A program made the position numbers and the translations under genes. A stretch of 58,013 nt of DNA, taken from NCBI GenBank assembly GCA_964652755.1, contig CAZZBP010000005.1, positions 1 through 58,013 of the forward strand, written 5' to 3'. Of this stretch, positions 32,476-41,925 are shown piece after piece (positions within the stretch are counted from its first letter, which is position 1; every line of letters starts with the position of its first letter). The notes beneath the pieces are model-generated. The model saw only the letters and a program-made list of their open reading frames with translations. It was not told where the DNA came from and ran no database searches. The DNA comes from UBA11795 sp964652755 (GTDB lineage: Bacteria > Chloroflexota > Dehalococcoidia > Lucifugimonadales > UBA826).

Positions 32476-35295
32476 TTACGAAAGATTGCCCCAGTCGTAT
32501 CCTTTCTTGATTTCAACGGCTAATGGGACATCCAGTTTGAGCGACGATGGCATTAATTCGGAAACTATCGTTTCCACCTGAGATAATTCGTTCTGGGGCA
32601 CTTCGAATATAAGCTCATCATGCACCTGTAGAATCATCATTGTCTTCATTTCCAAGTCTTGTAGCCTTTTTTGTATATTTATCATTGCTACCTTGATGAT
32701 ATCGGCTGCTGTTCCTTGAATAGGCATATTGATTGCAGCTCGCTCCGCTTGGCTACGTAGCCTGAAGTTCCTTGCGCTGATGTCCGGTAAGTATCTTCTT
32801 CTACCGAGTATCGTTTCTACATAGCCGTTTGCCCTGCACTGCTCTTTTACAGAATCAAGATACGTCTGGATTCCAGGGTATTTGTCAAAATAGATATCAA
32901 TGAATTTTTTCCCATCCTTCTGTGAAAGATCTGTTTGACGGGCTATTCCATGGGGGCTCAATCCATAGATTACGCCGAAATTGAGCACTTTGGCGATGCG
33001 ACGCATATCAGAATCTACTTCGTTAATAGGTATGTCATAAACAAGTGAACTTGTGGAACTGTGTATATCCTCTCCGTTTTCAAAAGCTTCAATAAGTCCT
33101 GGATCACGAGAGAAATGGGCGAGTACTCTCAACTCAATTTGTGAGTAGTCAGCTGCTAGCAACGACCACCCATCTCTTGAGACGAAAGCTTCTCTCACTC
33201 GCCTGCCAAGTTCCGTTCTGACCGGTATGTTTTGCAAATTGGGATCGTTGCTCGATATCCTTCCTGTTGTGGTACCGGTTTGACGGTATGAAGTGTGCAC
33301 ACGTTCTGTAATCGGGTTAACCATTTCTGGAAGAGCGTCCACGTACGTCGATTTGAGCTTTGCTATCTCACGGTATTCGAGGATTCGGTTAAGTACCTCA
33401 TATGAACGGGGATCGGAATCCTCCCCGTCACCTCGATCTAATAGATTTTTTAGATCATCAAGTGACTGGGCATCTGTCGAAAAGCCAATCTTCGTTTTCC
33501 TAGTGGTGGGTAGATGGAGTTCTGTAAATAGGATGTCACTTAACTGTTTTGGAGAGTTCAGGTTAAATTCGTGACCTATTAATTCAAACATTTCCGCCTG
33601 TATACCATCGAGTTGGCCTCCGAGAGAAACCGACATTTCATTCAACAATGTCGTGTCTAAAGAGACACCATTTCTCTGCATTTGCACCAGAACGGGTATG
33701 AGTGGAACTTCCACCTCATCATAGAGGTTAGAAATTTCTTTCTGTTCAAGTTCTGCCCTCATAATACTGTGAAGTCTTTCCGTGAAGTCTGCGTCTGCCG
33801 CAGCGTAAGGGGCTGCTGTTTCTATAGAAACTTCGGCCATCGTTAGTTGATTTCGTCCTGTGCCAATCAGTTCTGTAATTGGAGTCATTTCCACGCCGAA
33901 GCATTCTAGGGAAAGCTCTTTAAGCCCGTAGTTCCGTCGGCCTCCCACATGAGCTGCGATCATGGTGTCAAATTGCAATCCATTGACTGATATCCCGCTT
34001 TGTCGCATGACAGATAGATCGAAATTAGCGTTATGGGCTCGTTTCGGTATCGTAGGATTAACAAATATCTGACTCAGGCTTTTAAGAACAACGTCTTTTT
34101 TGAGCTGAATCCCTTCATTGTGCCCTAATGGCAAATACCATGCTTTACCTTCCTCAACAGAAAATGAGATCCCCACCAATTCGCAGCTCATCGGATTCAG
34201 AGACGTGGTTTCAGTGTCGAAGGAAAATCCTCGTTCAGTGCTTATCTCTTTTAGGACCTGATTGAACGATTCAGAAGTGTTAACTACTATGTATTCCTCG
34301 CTGACTTTTCGAGTAGGTCTGAACAAGGAGAGCTGGCTGTCTTTATCCGATTCCGTATGCTCCGAACTGACGGGGGATTCGCTTGCCGGTATTCTTGGCA
34401 CTATGGAATGGAACTCCAACTCCCTTAGTAGCGAGATAACCTCATCCCTTTCAAAATCCCCAAATAATGCAGAATTTAGATCCAAATCTGCAGGCACATC
34501 GCGGACTATGGTTGCAAGCTTTCTACTTCGGTAAGCAAGTTCACGGCTCCCACTCAGCGAGTTTTTGGCCCTGGGAGGTGTTACATCTCCTAGATTCTGA
34601 AAAATACCGTCTAGGGACCCGTAGTCAGTGAGAAGCTTTATGGCAGTTTTTATTCCTACACCAGGCACCCCTGGGATATTGTCGGAAGAGTCTCCCTGTA
34701 ATGCTTTTATCTCTGCTACATATTCAGGGCCTAGTCCACCATATCGGTCCTTCACCGCGTCAACGTCATACAATGACCGATTCTGAACACTTGAGCTCAT
34801 CAGTACTTTTACCCTACGGGAGACTAATTGAAGGGTGTCAGAATCGCCTGTCAGTATAAGCGTATCTATATCAGATTCTTCTGCTTGTCTGCTCAGGGTT
34901 CCTAAGAGATCATCGGCTTCGAATCCTTCTAGCTCGTATATAGGTACTTTAAAGGTTGTCATAACCTGTCGAACTCGATCGAATTGACTTCTCAACTCGG
35001 GAGGTGTAGGAGGTCTGTGAGCTTTATATTGGTCAAACATCTCATGCCTAAAAGTAGGGGCAGGTAAATCAAATGTGATTGCCACATGGCTTGGGCGCCA
35101 CTCTCCCAATGTTCTCAAGAATGCATTAACAAACCCGTAAACGCCTCTGACGTCTTCACCTGTAGTGCTGACCGTAAGCGGTTGCTGTATTGCGTGGAAC
35201 GATCTATGAACTAATGCATGCCCATCAATAAGTATTAGAAGGTCATTCTCTTTGGCATTTCTTGGAAAGAGCATTGGTTTGACATCCGAGGTCAT
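32476..35295 (-). CDS. polA: DNA polymerase I
   Basis: Full three-domain enzyme of 939 residues. The N-terminal 5'-3' flap nuclease starts LLILIDGHALVHRSFHA. The 3'-5' proofreading domain keeps its acidic ligands (FDTET, NANFDLS, and Y-x3-D in PYAAADADF). The polymerase has motif A ADYSQIELR, motif B RRIAKVLNFGVIYG and motif C VHDELIFEV. The Phe in NFG is the ordinary dideoxy-discriminating residue. It is the last gene of the long minus-strand run that begins with mtnP. Confidence 0.97.
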   Translation of the reverse strand: MTSDVKPMLFPRNAKENDLLILIDGHALVHRSFHAIQQPLTVSTTGEDVRGVYGFVNAFLRTLGEWRPSHVAITFDLPAPTFRHEMFDQYKAHRPPTPPELRSQFDRVRQVMTTFKVPIYELEGFEADDLLGTLSRQAEESDIDTLILTGDSDTLQLVSRRVKVLMSSSVQNRSLYDVDAVKDRYGGLGPEYVAEIKALQGDSSDNIPGVPGVGIKTAIKLLTDYGSLDGIFQNLGDVTPPRAKNSLSGSRELAYRSRKLATIVRDVPADLDLNSALFGDFERDEVISLLRELEFHSIVPRIPASESPVSSEHTESDKDSQLSLFRPTRKVSEEYIVVNTSESFNQVLKEISTERGFSFDTETTSLNPMSCELVGISFSVEEGKAWYLPLGHNEGIQLKKDVVLKSLSQIFVNPTIPKRAHNANFDLSVMRQSGISVNGLQFDTMIAAHVGGRRNYGLKELSLECFGVEMTPITELIGTGRNQLTMAEVSIETAAPYAAADADFTERLHSIMRAELEQKEISNLYDEVEVPLIPVLVQMQRNGVSLDTTLLNEMSVSLGGQLDGIQAEMFELIGHEFNLNSPKQLSDILFTELHLPTTRKTKIGFSTDAQSLDDLKNLLDRGDGEDSDPRSYEVLNRILEYREIAKLKSTYVDALPEMVNPITERVHTSYRQTGTTTGRISSNDPNLQNIPVRTELGRRVREAFVSRDGWSLLAADYSQIELRVLAHFSRDPGLIEAFENGEDIHSSTSSLVYDIPINEVDSDMRRIAKVLNFGVIYGLSPHGIARQTDLSQKDGKKFIDIYFDKYPGIQTYLDSVKEQCRANGYVETILGRRRYLPDISARNFRLRSQAERAAINMPIQGTAADIIKVAMINIQKRLQDLEMKTMMILQVHDELIFEVPQNELSQVETIVSELMPSSLKLDVPLAVEIKKGYDWGNLS

Positions 35296-35358
35296 TGGGG
35301 CATCACCCTTTGTTCTTTGCGTTTCTGCATTTTGAACACATCGCTTATATAAAGGATT

Positions 35359-36597
35359 CTATATTGTTCGCTCTAACTTTTTCATCAATTCGTTGTTGCC
35401 AAGAAGGCCGAAAGAAATTCCGCTTGCGCCGTGAAATTTGAGGAAATCCCTCATTGCAATTGCAATATCACTGACGAGTCGTTCACTTGGCTTAACACCT
35501 GATTCTAAGTGAAATGAGTGGATTTGAAGTATCCCGGATTTTCTATCTAGTTTAGGATCAAATCTACCGACAAGGTTGCCATTATTGAGAACAGGTAAAC
35601 AGAAATATCCCCATACCCGACTTTCTACGGGTTTATAGCATTCCAATACCTGTGTGAAATCAAAAAATTCTTTATCTCTTCCCTTCGCCCAAAACAAGCT
35701 ATCAAATGGGGTAAGAAAAGTGGTTCTACTACGGCTCAACTCGCCTGCGGCAATTTGCTCAAGTGTTTCAATGTTGTCCCTGTGTATGAGTAGATCAATA
35801 GTTTCACCTTTCACGTTGACGGCCCTGACTTTGTGAGCTACTCCCCTCTCCATTAAGTTTCTTATATAAGGGCGTGCAACTCCTCTTTTCATATGAGTGT
35901 AATCGGCCACCTGTTGTGGAGTACAAATGCCTGTGGCAAGCAATGACAGCTCAAGGTCATGAGTAAGGGCCTGGTCCATTGTGATTGTACTTTTGATCAA
36001 CTCTCTGGGGATATGGTTTTCAGTGATGCCATAAACTCTCTGGAATTTAAGCCGGTCTTTTATGACTACCTGTCCGGAATCGTAAAGATATTCCAGGGCC
36101 CTCTTCGCTGGCTTCCAGTCCCACCACGACCCACGATGTTCCCTATGGTCATCGAAGTTAGATGCTTTCTGGGGCCCTTGGCTGGTTAGTCGGTCTTTTA
36201 CTTCTTGCAAAACTTCAACGTTCTTTTCATCAGAGTGCCAACTACGCCATCGTTTAGACTCCTTTTTTCTGTGCATTAACATCGTAGGTAATCTATAGGG
36301 AAATTCCTTAATCGGAATGATGCAAGCAGCGTGATACCAATACTCAAAGAGTCTCCGATCGTCCCCGTAACAGAGATTGTCGAGCAGTTCTGGTTGATAG
36401 TCCCCTAGTCTGCTCCAAAGTGCTATGTATTGACTTCGCCTTACCCTTTGCAAAGTGTCAATCTGAATAGCTCTGACTCTCTCTATAATTCTTAAAATGG
36501 AATTACCATCCGGCGTGTTCGTTCCATTTGTGGGATCAGACAGACACTGGGACCGTAGTATCATAGCCCTGACGATTTTGGCGGAATATTGGGGCAC
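35359..36597 (-). CDS. YcaQ/AlkX-family DNA glycosylase (winged-helix)
   Basis: A HTH_42-type protein of 412 residues. YcaQ/AlkX enzymes unhook interstrand crosslinks and remove bulky N7-alkylpurines. The QxD catalytic motif is visible as Q45-I-D47 in AIQIDTLQ, followed by YWYHAACIIPI and, toward the C-terminus, FLTPFDSLFWAKGRDKEFF and VWGYFCLPVLNNGNLVGRFDPK, which are characteristic of the family. It sits between pgm (7 nt) and polA (63 nt). Confidence 0.9.
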   Translation of the reverse strand: MPQYSAKIVRAMILRSQCLSDPTNGTNTPDGNSILRIIERVRAIQIDTLQRVRRSQYIALWSRLGDYQPELLDNLCYGDDRRLFEYWYHAACIIPIKEFPYRLPTMLMHRKKESKRWRSWHSDEKNVEVLQEVKDRLTSQGPQKASNFDDHREHRGSWWDWKPAKRALEYLYDSGQVVIKDRLKFQRVYGITENHIPRELIKSTITMDQALTHDLELSLLATGICTPQQVADYTHMKRGVARPYIRNLMERGVAHKVRAVNVKGETIDLLIHRDNIETLEQIAAGELSRSRTTFLTPFDSLFWAKGRDKEFFDFTQVLECYKPVESRVWGYFCLPVLNNGNLVGRFDPKLDRKSGILQIHSFHLESGVKPSERLVSDIAIAMRDFLKFHGASGISFGLLGNNELMKKLERTI

Positions 36598-36604
36598 TTC
36601 CTAG

Positions 36605-38026
36605 TCACACTCCGGCAATGCGACAACACTCCTTGAGTAGGGCATCGACGGTTTCAGCGGATCCAGCTTCCGCGTAGACCCTTATGAGAGGTTCTGTTCC
36701 CGAGAATCGTATCAATGCCCAGGAACCATTCTCGAGGACATATCGGAAACCATCTCGGGTATCTATTTTAGAGACCGGAATATTTGCAATACATTGTGGT
36801 TCGGTAGACTCGATGCTCTGTATGATACGTTCACGTTTATCTTCCTGAAATGCTATATCGATGCGATTATAGAAGTGAGGCCCTACTTTTTCTTCTAGGG
36901 CGATGAGCAGTTCTCCAGGATTTTTTCCAGTCTTGACCATCATGTCCAACAACATTAAGGCAGATAATATTCCATCCCTTTCAGGTATGTGACCTCGGAA
37001 AGCATAACCCCCGCTCTCCTCTCCTGCCGCAACTGCGTCTTCTTCCATCATGACAGGTCCCAGATATTTAAATCCGACAGGGGTGTCCAAGACCGGTATG
37101 CCATGGATCTCCCCCAGTTTGTCGATCATACTAGTCATAGTTATGGACCTGACCAGAGCTCCTTCCATTCCCAGCCCCTCAATAAGGTGCTGGCATATAA
37201 GAGCGAAAGTATGAAGTGTAGAAATGTAGTTCCCATCCTCATCTATCACTCCAAGCCTGTCTGCGTCACCATCAGTAGCAACGCCTATATCACCGTTCAT
37301 ATCACCAACGGCTGACTTAAGAGGTCCTAGATTATGGTCAATCGGTTCTGGCTGCGTCATATTTGGGAAGGAAGGATTTACATTTGAACGTATCTCGGAT
37401 ACCCGTGTGTTTCCACCCTCGAGAAGCCGTGCCAAGTATCCTGCGCCTGCCCCGTGCATGGAGTCTACAATGACGTTAAGGCCAGCGTTCCGTATGTCCT
37501 GAAGGCCGACCATTCCGGCAACGTGATTCATATATGATGGCTCAGGGTTTATCATCTCTATCAGGCCGCTCTTAACAGCTTCCGAGGCAGGTATTTTCGA
37601 AAATACGCCACTTTTTTCCAATGTAGAAAGATGACCTTCGAGTTCTTCCATGATCTCCGGTGAGGCACTACCTCCGTATCCTGGTTTGAATTTGAATCCG
37701 TTCCATTCACCAGGGTTATGGCTAGCAGTGATAACTATTCCGGCGCCGCATTCACGATTCACGAGGTTGTAGCTAACTACTGGAGTGGGAGAGAAGCGGT
37801 CACAAAGCATTACGGGAATGCCGTTTGCAGCAGCGACCTCTGCGGCGGCAGTAGCGAATCTCTCTGAACCAAATCGGGTGTCATATCCTATGATTAGCCC
37901 GTTGGAATTTATATTGCGAGCTTTCATATATTCACACACAGCTTGGGAACAAATCCTCACATTATCAAATGTGTAGTCTTCGGCTATTAGAGCTCTCCAA
38001 CCATCAGTGCCGAACTTTATGGCCAT
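36605..38026 (-). CDS. Phosphoglucomutase/phosphomannomutase (alpha-D-phosphohexomutase)
   Basis: A 473-residue four-domain mutase. The phosphoserine loop is TASHNPGEWNGFKF, the Mg loop is DGDADRLGV, the sugar-specificity loop GEESGGYAF and the phosphate loop RFSGTEPLIRVY. GEESGG is seen in glucose/mannose-active enzymes, but PGM, PMM and GlmM cannot be told apart with certainty. It lies 27 nt after metK. Confidence 0.93.
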   Translation of the reverse strand: MAIKFGTDGWRALIAEDYTFDNVRICSQAVCEYMKARNINSNGLIIGYDTRFGSERFATAAAEVAAANGIPVMLCDRFSPTPVVSYNLVNRECGAGIVITASHNPGEWNGFKFKPGYGGSASPEIMEELEGHLSTLEKSGVFSKIPASEAVKSGLIEMINPEPSYMNHVAGMVGLQDIRNAGLNVIVDSMHGAGAGYLARLLEGGNTRVSEIRSNVNPSFPNMTQPEPIDHNLGPLKSAVGDMNGDIGVATDGDADRLGVIDEDGNYISTLHTFALICQHLIEGLGMEGALVRSITMTSMIDKLGEIHGIPVLDTPVGFKYLGPVMMEEDAVAAGEESGGYAFRGHIPERDGILSALMLLDMMVKTGKNPGELLIALEEKVGPHFYNRIDIAFQEDKRERIIQSIESTEPQCIANIPVSKIDTRDGFRYVLENGSWALIRFSGTEPLIRVYAEAGSAETVDALLKECCRIAGV

Positions 38027-38053
38027 TGACCGTTCCCTCCCGAAATAGAGTCG

Positions 38054-39265
38054 TCAAAGTTTGGCATCTTTTCGGATAGCCTCTGCCCGATCGATATTCT
38101 CCCACGGCAGATCTAGATCGTCTCTACCGAAATGCCCGTAGGCTGCTGTCTGTTTATATATTGGTCTCCTAAGGTCTAGGTCTCTTATGATTGCTCCAGG
38201 ACGAAGATCAAAGTGACTGGCAACCAATCCATCAATTTTTTCGTTTGAGACCTTGTTAGTTTCAAACGTTTCGATAGAGACGGAAATGGGCGAGGACACA
38301 CCGATAGCATATGAAACTTGTACTTCCGCTCTACTTGCAACTCCCGAGGCTACAAGGTTTTTTGCTACCCAGCGTGCGGCGTACGCAGCTGACCTGTCCA
38401 CTTTAGTAGGATCCTTACCGGAAAATGCACCTCCTCCGTGGCGGGCCATGCCGCCATATGTGTCGACAAGTATTTTTCTGCCAGTTAAGCCAGTATCACC
38501 AACCGGCCCCCCTATTACAAACCTGCCTGAAGGATTAACGAAATAATTTGTGTCTAAAAGCATATGTTCGGGAATTATTGCCTTGGCCACTTTTTCAATA
38601 AGGTCTCGAGAGATGGTAGCGGTATCAACTTCCTCCGAATGTTGATTGCTAAGCAGTACGGTATGAACCCTTTTTGGCTTGCCGCTTGAATATTCGACAG
38701 TTACTTGTGATTTACCGTCAGGCCTAAGGTAAGGGAGTTCACCCGATTTTCTTACCTCTGCGAGCCTTCGAGTGAGCTTGTGTGACAAAGCCATTGGTAG
38801 GGGCATCAATTCCGGTGTTTCGTCGCAGGCGAACCCGACCATCATACCCTGGTCACCAGCTCCTAAATTCTCAACTTCATCATTTGATACATGACTGCTT
38901 CTTGCCTCGAGGGCGGTGGAGACCCCTGCAGATATATCTGATGATTGCTCATCAATTGCTACCATAACTCCGCACGACTTGTAATCGAAGCCATAAGCAG
39001 GATCAGTGTAGCCAATTGACTTAATCGTTTCACGCACAAGAGAAGGGATGTCAACATAACCCTCTTTAATGCTGATTTCACCCATAACGACTACAAGGCC
39101 TGTAGTGCAGGACACTTCACATGCTACCCTGGCTCTTGGGTCCAATTTAAGCATAGCGTCCAGTACGCCGTCTGAGATTTGGTCGCAAATCTTGTCTGGA
39201 TGTCCCTCTGTTACGGATTCTGATGTAAATAGATATGAGGGTGATTCCATGAAGCTGGAGCTCAT
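38054..39265 (-). CDS. metK: S-adenosylmethionine synthetase
   Basis: Makes SAM from methionine and ATP. The N-terminal TSESVTEGHPDKICDQISDG, the signature GAGDQGMMVGFAC and GGGAFSGKDPTKVDRSAAY are all present. The 403 residues are typical. The start ATG has TAGGAGAA 7 nt upstream. It belongs to the operon headed by the SAM-I riboswitch, so its own product should shut it down. Confidence 0.98.
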   Translation of the reverse strand: MSSSFMESPSYLFTSESVTEGHPDKICDQISDGVLDAMLKLDPRARVACEVSCTTGLVVVMGEISIKEGYVDIPSLVRETIKSIGYTDPAYGFDYKSCGVMVAIDEQSSDISAGVSTALEARSSHVSNDEVENLGAGDQGMMVGFACDETPELMPLPMALSHKLTRRLAEVRKSGELPYLRPDGKSQVTVEYSSGKPKRVHTVLLSNQHSEEVDTATISRDLIEKVAKAIIPEHMLLDTNYFVNPSGRFVIGGPVGDTGLTGRKILVDTYGGMARHGGGAFSGKDPTKVDRSAAYAARWVAKNLVASGVASRAEVQVSYAIGVSSPISVSIETFETNKVSNEKIDGLVASHFDLRPGAIIRDLDLRRPIYKQTAAYGHFGRDDLDLPWENIDRAEAIRKDAKL

Positions 39266-39304
39266 TCTTGTTATTCTCCTATGAATATATAGCTTAAGGT
39301 CATT

Positions 39305-40582
39305 TTAAGTACCAACGTCCCAACTGTTTAGATATTTTTCCTGTTCATTGGTAAGCTCATCTATCTCAATTCCCATTGAAAGCAGTTTCAACCTACCCAC
39401 TTCTGCGTCTATATCACGAGGTACTACATAAACTTGGTTTTCTAAGTTCTGGTATTCGTTAGCCATGTATTCTGCTGACAGGGATTGATCTGCGAAACTC
39501 ATATCCATGACTGCAGACGGATGGCCTTCCGCGGCAGCCAAATTAACTAAGCGGCCCTCTGCTAATAGGTTTATTTTCCTTCCGCTTGTCAATGTGTACT
39601 GTTCGACGAATGGTCGTACTTCTCTCTTGCTATCTGCTTGTTCCTCTAATCCTTCAATGTCGATTTCGACATTGAAGTGGCCACTGTTTGCGAGAGTCGC
39701 TCCATCCTTCATGACGGCGATGTGTTTTTTATCGATTGCTTTCATGCCGCCTGTCACGGTTATGAATATGTCACCTATTATTGAAGCATCTTCCATCTTC
39801 ATAACTTGGTGTCCGTCCATTGCTGCCTCAAGAGCCTTAATGTGGTCAACTTCGCATACAATTGTTTGTGCACCCATTCCTCGAGCCCTTGACGCAATAC
39901 CACGTCCACACCACCCATAACCTACTATGACGACGTTTTTCCCCGCCCAGAGGATATTTGTCGCCCGAGTGATGCCGTCTAGTGTGCTTTGGCCGGTTCC
40001 GTAACGGTTATCAAAAAAATGTTTGGTGTCCGCGTCATTAACTGCGATAACTGGGTAACGGAGTTTGCCTTCCTCGGCTAAGCTTTTCAGCCGGATAACG
40101 CCTGTCGTAGTTTCCTCTGTTCCTCCTATGATGTTCTCTGCAAAGGCACTGTGTTCGCCGTGCAACATGGCAACCAGATCTGCTCCATCGTCCATAGTCA
40201 TGTGAGGCCTTGTTTCGAGTGCAGAAACTAGGTGGGAGTAGTAAGTGTCTCTGTCTTCGCCCTTGATCGCAAAAGTCGGGATTCCGTATTCCGAAATTAG
40301 CGCCGCTGCTACCTCATCTTGGGTACTCAAAGGATTGCTAGCGCAGAGGGTGACATCAGCGCCCCCGTCCCTTAGAGTGATCGCAAGATTTGCCGTTTCT
40401 GTAGTAACATGCAGGCACGCTGCGACTCTCATTCCTTTAAGAGGCTGCTCTTTGGCGAATCTTTCCCTTATATGCCTCAGGACGGGCATTTCCCTTTCGG
40501 CCCAGTTGATTCTTCTGATTCCTTCAGGGGCTAGCTCGATATCACTGACGTCCCCAACATAATTATTCTGTACCAATTTCAT
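39305..40582 (-). CDS. ahcY: S-adenosylhomocysteine hydrolase
   Basis: NAD-dependent hydrolase splitting SAH into homocysteine and adenosine. The NAD motif is GYGWCGRGIASRARGMGA. The active-site stretch AVNDADTKHFFDNRYGTGQS holds the Asp, Lys-type and Asn residues of the family. The C-terminus has NLAAAEGHPSAVMDMSF. The 425 residues match the bacterial form without the long insertion. It lies in the methyl-cycle operon between pfkB and metK. Confidence 0.98.
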   Translation of the reverse strand: MKLVQNNYVGDVSDIELAPEGIRRINWAEREMPVLRHIRERFAKEQPLKGMRVAACLHVTTETANLAITLRDGGADVTLCASNPLSTQDEVAAALISEYGIPTFAIKGEDRDTYYSHLVSALETRPHMTMDDGADLVAMLHGEHSAFAENIIGGTEETTTGVIRLKSLAEEGKLRYPVIAVNDADTKHFFDNRYGTGQSTLDGITRATNILWAGKNVVIVGYGWCGRGIASRARGMGAQTIVCEVDHIKALEAAMDGHQVMKMEDASIIGDIFITVTGGMKAIDKKHIAVMKDGATLANSGHFNVEIDIEGLEEQADSKREVRPFVEQYTLTSGRKINLLAEGRLVNLAAAEGHPSAVMDMSFADQSLSAEYMANEYQNLENQVYVVPRDIDAEVGRLKLLSMGIEIDELTNEQEKYLNSWDVGT

Positions 40583-40597
40583 CTCCTATTCACACTA

Positions 40598-41551
40598 TTA
40601 AAGCCTAGATCTTTTTGGCAGTTTTTCGTCATTATCTAGTGGCTTGAAAGCTGTCATACCTGCGATTCCCCTGAAACGCTCATCAATCTCCTCGTGTTTA
40701 AGAGACTGAAATCTCTCTGCGCTGAATCCTTCTACTGCAAAGGCCCCCATGACCGAACCTACAATAGCTGCCCGTCGAAGCCCTTCAGCGGAAAGATCTC
40801 CCTCATTAGCTAAATATCCCATAAAGCCCCCTGCAAATGAATCTCCCGCTCCAGTAGGGTCGATCACGTTAGCAAGAGGGAATGCTGGGGCAGCAAAGAC
40901 ATCTCCTTCGTTGAAAAGTAGAACACCGTGCTCGCCTTTCTTAACTACTAGTATTCTAGGGCCCATATCCCTTGCGGTATTTGCGGCTTTCATCACGTTT
41001 TCTTCACCCGTAAACGATTTCACTTCCTCTTCATCCATGAATAACACGTCAACATTCTCAATAGTTTTGGCAAGCTCTTCCCCGTGATCATCGATCCAAA
41101 AATTCATCGTATCTAATGCCACAAGTTCTGGTCTTGGATTCATCTGCTTGAGCACTTGCAGCTGTAGAGTGGGATCTATGTTGGCCAGGAATAGGAAATC
41201 ATTTTTTCGGTGAGAATTCGACAGTTTTGGGGAGAAATCTCTGAATACATTTAACTGTGTATCAATTGTCTCTCTGTAATTAACATTCGTAGGATCATAA
41301 ACTCCTTCCCAACGGAAGGTTTTTCCGTCGGCTATTTCCAAGCCAGTTAAATCGATCCCTCTCCCTGAGAGGAAAGCACGGTCATTTGAAGAAAAATCCT
41401 CGCCTACAACAGCAACTAAACTAACTTCGGAAAAAAAACTAGAAGATACTGAAAAATACATAGCCGACCCGCCCAACGCGTTTTTTCGCGAACCTGAGCC
41501 AGTGGTTACTGAATCGTAGGCTACTGATCCGACTACGAGCAGCGATTTCAC
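40598..41551 (-). CDS. PfkB-family (ribokinase-like) kinase, possibly adenosine kinase
   Basis: A 317-residue ribokinase-fold kinase. The N-terminal GSVAYDSV...ALGGSAMYFSV binds substrate. The ATP/anion-hole motif DPTGAGDSFAGGFMGYL has the catalytic Asp. Position between a rhodanese gene (1-nt overlap) and ahcY suggests removal of adenosine made by AhcY; this is an inference from context, as PfkB substrates are hard to read from sequence. It ends in a short basic tail. Confidence 0.85.
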   Translation of the reverse strand: MKSLLVVGSVAYDSVTTGSGSRKNALGGSAMYFSVSSSFFSEVSLVAVVGEDFSSNDRAFLSGRGIDLTGLEIADGKTFRWEGVYDPTNVNYRETIDTQLNVFRDFSPKLSNSHRKNDFLFLANIDPTLQLQVLKQMNPRPELVALDTMNFWIDDHGEELAKTIENVDVLFMDEEEVKSFTGEENVMKAANTARDMGPRILVVKKGEHGVLLFNEGDVFAAPAFPLANVIDPTGAGDSFAGGFMGYLANEGDLSAEGLRRAAIVGSVMGAFAVEGFSAERFQSLKHEEIDERFRGIAGMTAFKPLDNDEKLPKRSRL

Positions 41552-41904
41552 TAAAGATCTGTACCTTTGCTGGTAGGGTATCCTTTCTCAATCCATGTTG
41601 GAGAGCCTTCTTCGATATTGAAGAGTCTGTCTGACTCAAATCCCATGGCAGCAGCCATTTCACAGGCCAGACCACTTCGGACTCCTGCAGCACAGATGAA
41701 AAGTAGCTTCTTATCCTCAGGAAGTTCATCGATTCGGGCGAGAATATCGTCAACGGTTATAAAGATCGCTCCCTGAACGTGGCCTTCGACATATTCGTCA
41801 AGACGTCGCACATCGACGAACGCGTATTCTTCATTGTCGTGAAGTTCTGATGCCTCATCTACGCTCATTCTGAAATATGGTTCTCCTTCAACTTGTCTGG
41901 CCAT
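41551..41904 (-). CDS. Single-domain rhodanese-like protein
   Basis: A 117-residue sulfurtransferase-fold protein. YAFVDVRRLDEYVEGHVQGAI is the CH2A-like start. The active loop is CAAGVRSG, with the Cys in place and a C-x4-R arrangement as in thiosulfate sulfurtransferases. It overlaps pfkB by one nt and follows mtnP after 21 nt. Its role in the methyl/sulfur cycle operon is probably sulfane-sulfur handling, but that is inferred. Confidence 0.9.
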   Translation of the reverse strand: MARQVEGEPYFRMSVDEASELHDNEEYAFVDVRRLDEYVEGHVQGAIFITVDDILARIDELPEDKKLLFICAAGVRSGLACEMAAAMGFESDRLFNIEEGSPTWIEKGYPTSKGTDL

Positions 41905-41925
41905 ATCAAATTTCTCCTTCTACGA

